NCBI RefSeq assembly: GCF_002270415.1
Contig: NZ_NNRI01000022.1
Span: 1,240,001-1,304,000, forward strand
DNA: 64,000 nt
Direction of reading: 5' to 3'
Source: Mesorhizobium sophorae
Lineage (GTDB): Bacteria; Pseudomonadota; Alphaproteobacteria; Rhizobiales; Rhizobiaceae
The translations under genes were made by a program, and so were the position numbers. The notes below the pieces were generated by a model. It did not search any database. It saw only the letters and a list, made by a program, of their open reading frames with translations, and was not told the origin of the DNA. This document shows, in pieces, positions 59,539 through 64,000 of this stretch (positions within the stretch are counted from its first letter, which is position 1; every line of letters begins with the position of its first letter).

Positions 59539-59640
59539 GATCTGATCAAGGTATTGTTCTGCCGACGTTGCAGGAGGAAAGGCGCCCTGATCGGAACCTC
59601 GCCTTCACCAGGCAGCCGACGATGCCTCACAAGAGACGAT
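59539..59640 (+). pseudogene. 3' fragment of a four-cysteine protein gene
   Basis: DLIKVLFCRRCRRKGALIGT then SPSPGSRRCLTRDDGG matches the second half of the gene at 57554 (DLIRVLFCQPCRDAGRPDRN). It begins exactly where the integrase fragment ends, so the junction is probably a deletion or recombination scar. Confidence 0.5.
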
Positions 59641-59658
59641 GGGGGCGAGAACTTTTCC

Positions 59659-59674
59659 ATTAGTAAATACTAAT
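59659..59674. promoter_or_regulatory. Perfect 16-bp palindrome upstream of the fifth RTX gene
   Basis: ATTAGTA AA TACTAAT, 118 bp upstream of the RTX start codon in an otherwise GC-rich context. It resembles an operator for a dimeric regulator; the regulator is unknown. Confidence 0.4.
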
Positions 59675-59792
59675 AGGCAAGGGTATGGTCCGGCGGACGC
59701 AGCGTCAGGCATCGCGTAGGTGCCCTGGCCGATGGTGGCATGAACATCACGAAAATCGAAGCGATCCGGGCACCTGCCCAAGGGGGACTGGC

Positions 59793-62189
59793 ATGGCTTT
59801 GACCACCACCTACTCCGTCACGCCGCTGCTCGAGCGCATCTTCCCGGCCGTGGACCCCGCCTCGAATTCCGACACAGTGGCCTTGAACGGCGGCGGCTTC
59901 GCGACGGTTGCCGACGTTCCGGGGGGTATTTCGGTCCCCGTCTTCTACGACGCCGCCGGCAACCAGCAGCCCCAGGTCATCAGCGCATTTGCCCCCGATG
60001 CCAAAATCGCGCAGCTGACGGACGGCACCGTTGCCATCGTGGGAGCGCATAGTGGCGGGGGCATTGATTTCGTCAGACAGACGGCCACCGGCGTCATCGT
60101 CGGAACTCCGTTGTCCATTGATACAGGTTCAGGCGCCTCGAACCCCGACATCGCTGCGAGAGCCGATGGCGGCTTTGTCGTTGCCTATCAGTATGACTAC
60201 GGCGCCGGGGCAGGCAATGACATCGTGATCTACAACTCCGGGGCTTCCTATCCATTTGACGTGGACGCTTCATCGGCCAACGATCAGAACGCCAGCGTGG
60301 CGGGGCTTAACGACGGCGGCTTCGCTGTTGCCTGGGACCGGATAGACGCCGACGGTAATAGCATGATCTGGTATGCCGTCTACAACCATGACGGTTCGGT
60401 GAGGAAGCCGCCGGCCGAGTTCCAATCCGGCCACCAGGCGAATGTGACTGCACTCCAATCCGGCGGTTTCGCGATTGGGCTCGAAAAAGATGTGTTCCAC
60501 AACGGACAGACCGACATAGTAGTGGCAGGCTTCGGTTCGGCCGGACAGCCGCTAAACTATGGCGGCAGCGTGGTAAGCCAACTGCCTACCGATGACAGCG
60601 AGACCGCCGTTACACAGCTGTCCAACGGCATGGTCCTGTCGACCTTCACCAACCTTTTCGATGCCGTCCACGGTGATCATGATATCCGCGGAGCACTGGT
60701 TGATCCGGTGACCGGATCTTTTATCAGCAACCCCGGCGATCCGCTGAAGATCGACTCCTCGGCGGACGACAACTCTCAATCATCGGTCTCGGCGTTCGGC
60801 CTTGCGCAGTTCGTGGTGAGCTACAGCAGCAACACAACAGGTGATGTCTCTCAAAAGACCTTCCAGCTTGTGCGGACCGTCACCGGCGACGCCGCCGCCG
60901 ACAGCTTTACCGGCGATGATGCCGTTGACATCGTAAATGGCCTGGGCGGCAGCGACAACCTCGCCGGCGGCGCCAATAACGACACGCTAAACGGCGGCGA
61001 CGGCAACGACCGTCTCGTTGGCGGCAACGGCAACGATTCGCTGAACGGCGGAACGGGGGCTGACGCCTTGCTGGGTGGTCCCGGCAATGACGCCTACTTC
61101 GTCGACAATGCGAGCGACGCGGTCGATGAGAGCAGCGCAGCCCTTGGCGCTGGCATCGATACCGTCAACGCCTACATCTCGATCAATCTAAGCGACGGCA
61201 ACCACTTCACGGGCAATATCGAGAACGTCGCACTGCGCAGCGCAGCTTCGATCAACGCCACCGGCAACAGCCTGGCCAATACGCTGAATGGCAATTCAGG
61301 CGTCAACACGCTGAGCGGCCTCGGCGGCAACGATACGCTGGACGGCAAGGAAGGCGCCGACACCATGCAAGGCGGTCTTGGCAACGACACCTACTATGTC
61401 GACAATGCCGGCGATCATGTCGTCGAACTCAACGGCCAGGGCACCGACAAAGTGCAGGCCTATGTCAGCTTCAGTCTTTCCGGACAGGAGTTGGAGAACC
61501 TGGCATTGCGCAGCTCGGCTTCGATCAACGGCACCGGCAATTCGATCGCCAACATCATCACCGGCAATTCGGGCAACAACATCATCGATGGCCTCGGCGG
61601 GGCCGACACCATGAGCGGCAGCACCGGCAACGACACCTATTATGTCGACAACGCCGGCGACCATGTCGTCGAGCTCAACGGCCAGGGCACCGACAATGTC
61701 CAGGCCTATGTCAGCTTCAACCTTTCCGGCCAGGAACTCGAAAACCTGCAGCTGCGCAGCGCAGCGAACATCAACGGCACCGGCAATTCGATTGCCAACA
61801 TCATCGCCGGCAATTCGGGCAACAACGTCATCAACGGCCTCGGCGGCAACGACACGCTGAGTGGTGCGCAGGGTCAGGACAACTTCGTCTTCACCACGGC
61901 GCTCAACGCCGCCACCAATGTCGACCACATCTCCGACTTCTCGGTGGTCGACGACACCATCCAGCTCGATAACGCCGTCTTCGCAGCGCTTGGAGGCAAT
62001 GGCACACTGACGGCCGCCGCCTTCCACATAGGGGCAGTGGCCACTACTGCCGCCCAGCACATCCTCTACGACTCGGCGAACGGCTGGCTGAGTTACGATG
62101 CCGATGGCAATGGCGCCGGCGCCGCCAACCATTTCGCCACGCTCACTATGGGGCTCGCAATGACCAACAACGATTTCTTGGTCGTATGA
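59793..62189 (+). CDS. RTX protein with N-terminal propeller-like repeats
   Basis: 798 residues. The N-terminal 370 residues contain repeated units of the type GGGFATVADVPGG, DGGFVVAYQYDYG, DGGFAVAWDRIDA and SGGFAIGLEKDVF, likely blades of a beta-propeller. Then short RTX nonapeptides (GGDGNDRLVGGNGNDSLNGG) and three 82-residue modules, of which the first carries the ISINLSDGNHFTGN insert also seen in the CAP-RTX protein. The C-terminal domain ends MTNNDFLVV. No signal peptide, no cysteine. It has no secretion genes nearby and should depend on the exporter at 39-41 kb. ATG at 59793 behind AGGGGGA. Confidence 0.85.
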   Translation: MALTTTYSVTPLLERIFPAVDPASNSDTVALNGGGFATVADVPGGISVPVFYDAAGNQQPQVISAFAPDAKIAQLTDGTVAIVGAHSGGGIDFVRQTATGVIVGTPLSIDTGSGASNPDIAARADGGFVVAYQYDYGAGAGNDIVIYNSGASYPFDVDASSANDQNASVAGLNDGGFAVAWDRIDADGNSMIWYAVYNHDGSVRKPPAEFQSGHQANVTALQSGGFAIGLEKDVFHNGQTDIVVAGFGSAGQPLNYGGSVVSQLPTDDSETAVTQLSNGMVLSTFTNLFDAVHGDHDIRGALVDPVTGSFISNPGDPLKIDSSADDNSQSSVSAFGLAQFVVSYSSNTTGDVSQKTFQLVRTVTGDAAADSFTGDDAVDIVNGLGGSDNLAGGANNDTLNGGDGNDRLVGGNGNDSLNGGTGADALLGGPGNDAYFVDNASDAVDESSAALGAGIDTVNAYISINLSDGNHFTGNIENVALRSAASINATGNSLANTLNGNSGVNTLSGLGGNDTLDGKEGADTMQGGLGNDTYYVDNAGDHVVELNGQGTDKVQAYVSFSLSGQELENLALRSSASINGTGNSIANIITGNSGNNIIDGLGGADTMSGSTGNDTYYVDNAGDHVVELNGQGTDNVQAYVSFNLSGQELENLQLRSAANINGTGNSIANIIAGNSGNNVINGLGGNDTLSGAQGQDNFVFTTALNAATNVDHISDFSVVDDTIQLDNAVFAALGGNGTLTAAAFHIGAVATTAAQHILYDSANGWLSYDADGNGAGAANHFATLTMGLAMTNNDFLVV
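61040..61880 (+). repeat. RTX modules of the fifth RTX gene
   Basis: Three modules. The second and third are close to those of the other arrays in DNA as well as protein (GADTMSGSTGNDTYYVDNAG). Approximate limits. Confidence 0.75.
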
Positions 62190-62492
62190 ATCCGCAAGCA
62201 GCCGGATGACACCATGTTCAAGGTTACCGACGGGCGGCGTGGCCTTTTCGGTGATCGAGCCAGAATGCCGACCGCGTGGGCCTTCCGTCCAAGCTACCGG
62301 CTGGCCGCAAAGGCACCGTGCCACAATATTGCCCGGTTCCGGCCATAATCGATTAATACCGTGATAAACAATTCCTGCGCACAAAGGATCGGGGTTCAAG
62401 GCGTCGTTGGCATTGTCGAGTGAGTGCACTGGCACCTGCGACGGTTAAAATAGCGGCGTCTTTCATTGAGACTGTAGGGGACATCTGAAAAC
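62190..62492. other. Intergenic stretch before rlpA
   Basis: About 300 bp with no convincing gene, terminator or promoter consensus. Confidence 0.4.
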
Positions 62493-63722
62493 ATGCAGGC
62501 TGTGACGCACCCGCGTATTCGTCGCGCTGCTACAGTCGCGTTGTTGGCGATATCGGCTGCCTTGCTGGCGGCTTGCGCATCGCCTGAGCCCAAAGCGATG
62601 GTCTACAAAAAGACCCGCTCCAAGGAATATTTCTCCGAATCCGAATATGGCGTGAAGGCAAGCCCACGTGTGGCCTTCCGGGGCGGGCGGCTGCAGCGTG
62701 GCGGCGGCCGGGACCAGCTCGGCAAGCCCTATCAGGTCCGGGGCAGGTGGTATTACCCCAAGGAAGACAAGCACTACGCCAAGGTCGGTCTGGCCTCCTG
62801 GTATGGCGATGCCTTCCACGGCCGGCTTACCGCCAATGGCGAAGTCTACGACATGACACACCTGACGGCGGCGCATCCGACCATGCCGCTGCCAAGCTAT
62901 GCCCGTGTCACCAATCTCAAGACCGGCAGCTCGGTCATCGTTCGCGTCAACGATCGCGGCCCCTATCACGAAGGCCGCATCATCGATGTGTCGGAGCGCG
63001 CCGCCCAAATGCTTGATTATGCCAATATCGGCACCGCTCAGGTGAAGGTCGAGTATGTCGGCCGCGCACCGCTCGACGGCGATGACGACCAGTATCTGAT
63101 GGCCTCCTACCATCCCGGCAACAAGGCGCCGGACCCGTCGGATGGACTGCCGACCGGCGTCATGGTCGCCATGAACGGACCGTCGCCGAGCCTTCCCGTT
63201 GGTGCCGCCGCCGTACCGTTTCCTGGCCAGTTGACCGATTCGGAGACGGCCCAGGCGGTTATGCCGGCGCAGTCGCCGGCCTATGGCGACCTGGCATTGC
63301 CGGATTTCGGCCCGATCGTGCCGGAGCGCCCGGAGATCAGCCTGCCGCCGCAATCGCCGTTTGCCGTGGCCTCGCTCTCCTATGCGGACGATCGGGTAGA
63401 GCGCGCCTCCAACGCCTTCGCAGCGCTGGGCGGCGACGGCATGTCACCGGCCGACCTGCTGCAATCGTGGAAGCGTCAGTCGCCGTCGGCCGGTTCGCCC
63501 ACCGACTATGTTGCGGCAGGTTCGTTCGAGGATGCGGCGGAGGCCAAGCGCGTTGCCGCCCAGCTTGCCGCATTCGGCAAGATCGAGATCCAGCGTTCAG
63601 AACTCGACGGCGAGGATTGGTATTCGGTCAATCTCTATCCCGACGGCCACCGAAATCTGGATGATTTGCTGCAGGCAGCCTGGTCGCATGGCGCGCCGGA
63701 CGCGCTGGCTGTGCGCAACTGA
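62493..63722 (+). CDS. rlpA: RlpA family lipoprotein (septal ring lytic transglycosylase type)
   Basis: 409 residues. Lipoprotein signal with lipobox LLAAC (lipidated C28). The double-psi beta-barrel domain (residues about 99-190) has GLASWYGDAFHGRLTANGEV, SYARVTNLKTGSSVIVRVND and RGPYHEGRIIDVSERAAQML, the RlpA core with the catalytic Glu/Asp/His region. A Pro/Ala-rich linker leads to a C-terminal SPOR domain (YVAAGSFEDAAEAKRVAAQL), which binds denuded glycan at the septum. It acts on peptidoglycan at the outer membrane's inner face. The next gene, a D-Ala-D-Ala carboxypeptidase, fits a cell-wall pair. Confidence 0.92.
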   Translation: MQAVTHPRIRRAATVALLAISAALLAACASPEPKAMVYKKTRSKEYFSESEYGVKASPRVAFRGGRLQRGGGRDQLGKPYQVRGRWYYPKEDKHYAKVGLASWYGDAFHGRLTANGEVYDMTHLTAAHPTMPLPSYARVTNLKTGSSVIVRVNDRGPYHEGRIIDVSERAAQMLDYANIGTAQVKVEYVGRAPLDGDDDQYLMASYHPGNKAPDPSDGLPTGVMVAMNGPSPSLPVGAAAVPFPGQLTDSETAQAVMPAQSPAYGDLALPDFGPIVPERPEISLPPQSPFAVASLSYADDRVERASNAFAALGGDGMSPADLLQSWKRQSPSAGSPTDYVAAGSFEDAAEAKRVAAQLAAFGKIEIQRSELDGEDWYSVNLYPDGHRNLDDLLQAAWSHGAPDALAVRN

Positions 63723-63825
63723 ACGCAAGCAAGGTCGGATTTCCACTGCGCGGTTGATCCGCCACGGAAAAAGCCTGATACTTTTCGCGGGCTTGCCGGA
63801 CGTGCCGGCCAACGGGTCGAATTTC

Positions 63826-64000
63826 ATGCAATTTCGCTTGCTCCAGCCTTTCGCCGGGCTTCTGTTTTTTTGCCTGCTATTGCTTTCCCTGGCTCCAGCC
63901 AGTGCGCAGCTTTTCGAGACCAAGGCCGCGCAGGTCTTCATGATCGATGCCGAGACCGGGACGGTGCTGTTTTCAAAGGATGCCGACAAGCCGATACCGC
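63826..64000 (+). CDS. D-alanyl-D-alanine carboxypeptidase, 5' part
   Basis: Only the first 58 codons are in the window. Signal peptide with core FAGLLFFCLLLLSLAPASA, then TKAAQVFMIDAETGTVLFSK followed by DADKPIP, the opening of DacA/DacC/DacF-type penicillin-binding proteins just before the SxxK catalytic motif, which lies beyond the edge. Such enzymes trim the terminal D-Ala of peptidoglycan stem peptides in the periplasm. It lies 103 bp after rlpA, a pairing common in alphaproteobacteria. Confidence 0.8.
   Translation, partial: MQFRLLQPFAGLLFFCLLLLSLAPASAQLFETKAAQVFMIDAETGTVLFSKDADKPIP

Overview
The window looks like a chromosomal stretch of a Mesorhizobium-type alphaproteobacterium (Rhizobiales, Phyllobacteriaceae). 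Evidence: high GC; the order gph / rpiA / DUF2059 gene / gor; a phosphatidylcholine synthase; DUF768, DUF930 and HspQ proteins; a BMP-type nucleoside ABC operon; and promoters of the rhizobial CTTGAC / CTACAT type. No insertion sequence, CRISPR array or rRNA was seen.

Layout. 1-4.4 kb: small secreted proteins, a winged-helix/TolB/TPR regulator, a stand-alone GcrA-like zinc-finger protein and a thioredoxin-fold redoxin. 4.7-18.7 kb is core housekeeping: tRNA-Val(CAC), gph, rpiA, DUF2059 protein, glutathione reductase, MgtE, a fused ABC transporter, a small secreted protein, a DsbA-family oxidoreductase, a YejA-like peptide-binding protein, an IalB-like protein, hspQ and a UbiH-type hydroxylase. 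18.7-27 kb: DUF2182-DUF1326-pcs with overlapping reading frames, a quinone oxidoreductase and the four-gene BMP-type ABC system. 27-33 kb: acyltransferase, rimO, TerC, DUF930, DUF2161 and sterol-desaturase-like genes.

33-50 kb is the most distinctive part. A glycosyltransferase-TPR-methyltransferase fusion and three separate methyltransferase genes sit beside a type I secretion operon (ABC ATPase and HlyD adaptor). Four RTX genes are stacked upstream of that operon on the same strand: a plain RTX protein, a CAP-domain RTX protein, and two HExxHxxGxxH metalloprotease-type RTX proteins. All are built from 82-residue (246-bp) modules of very high similarity and end in an acidic residue plus hydrophobics (DFxVV), as type I secretion signals do. 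A fifth RTX gene lies at 59.8-62.2 kb. No TolC-type outer-membrane gene is in the window.

50-59.8 kb is a worn accessory zone of small orphan genes and pseudogenes. A 6.2-kb segment of it lies between two direct repeats, each made of a tRNA-Ser gene plus the tail of a tyrosine integrase. The left tRNA-Ser(UGA) is intact and the right copy is mutated. Inside are a frameshifted DUF768 gene, a cytochrome c'-like gene, copies of a small four-cysteine protein, a DUF1330 gene and two coupled micro-ORFs. The window closes with rlpA and the start of a D-Ala-D-Ala carboxypeptidase gene.
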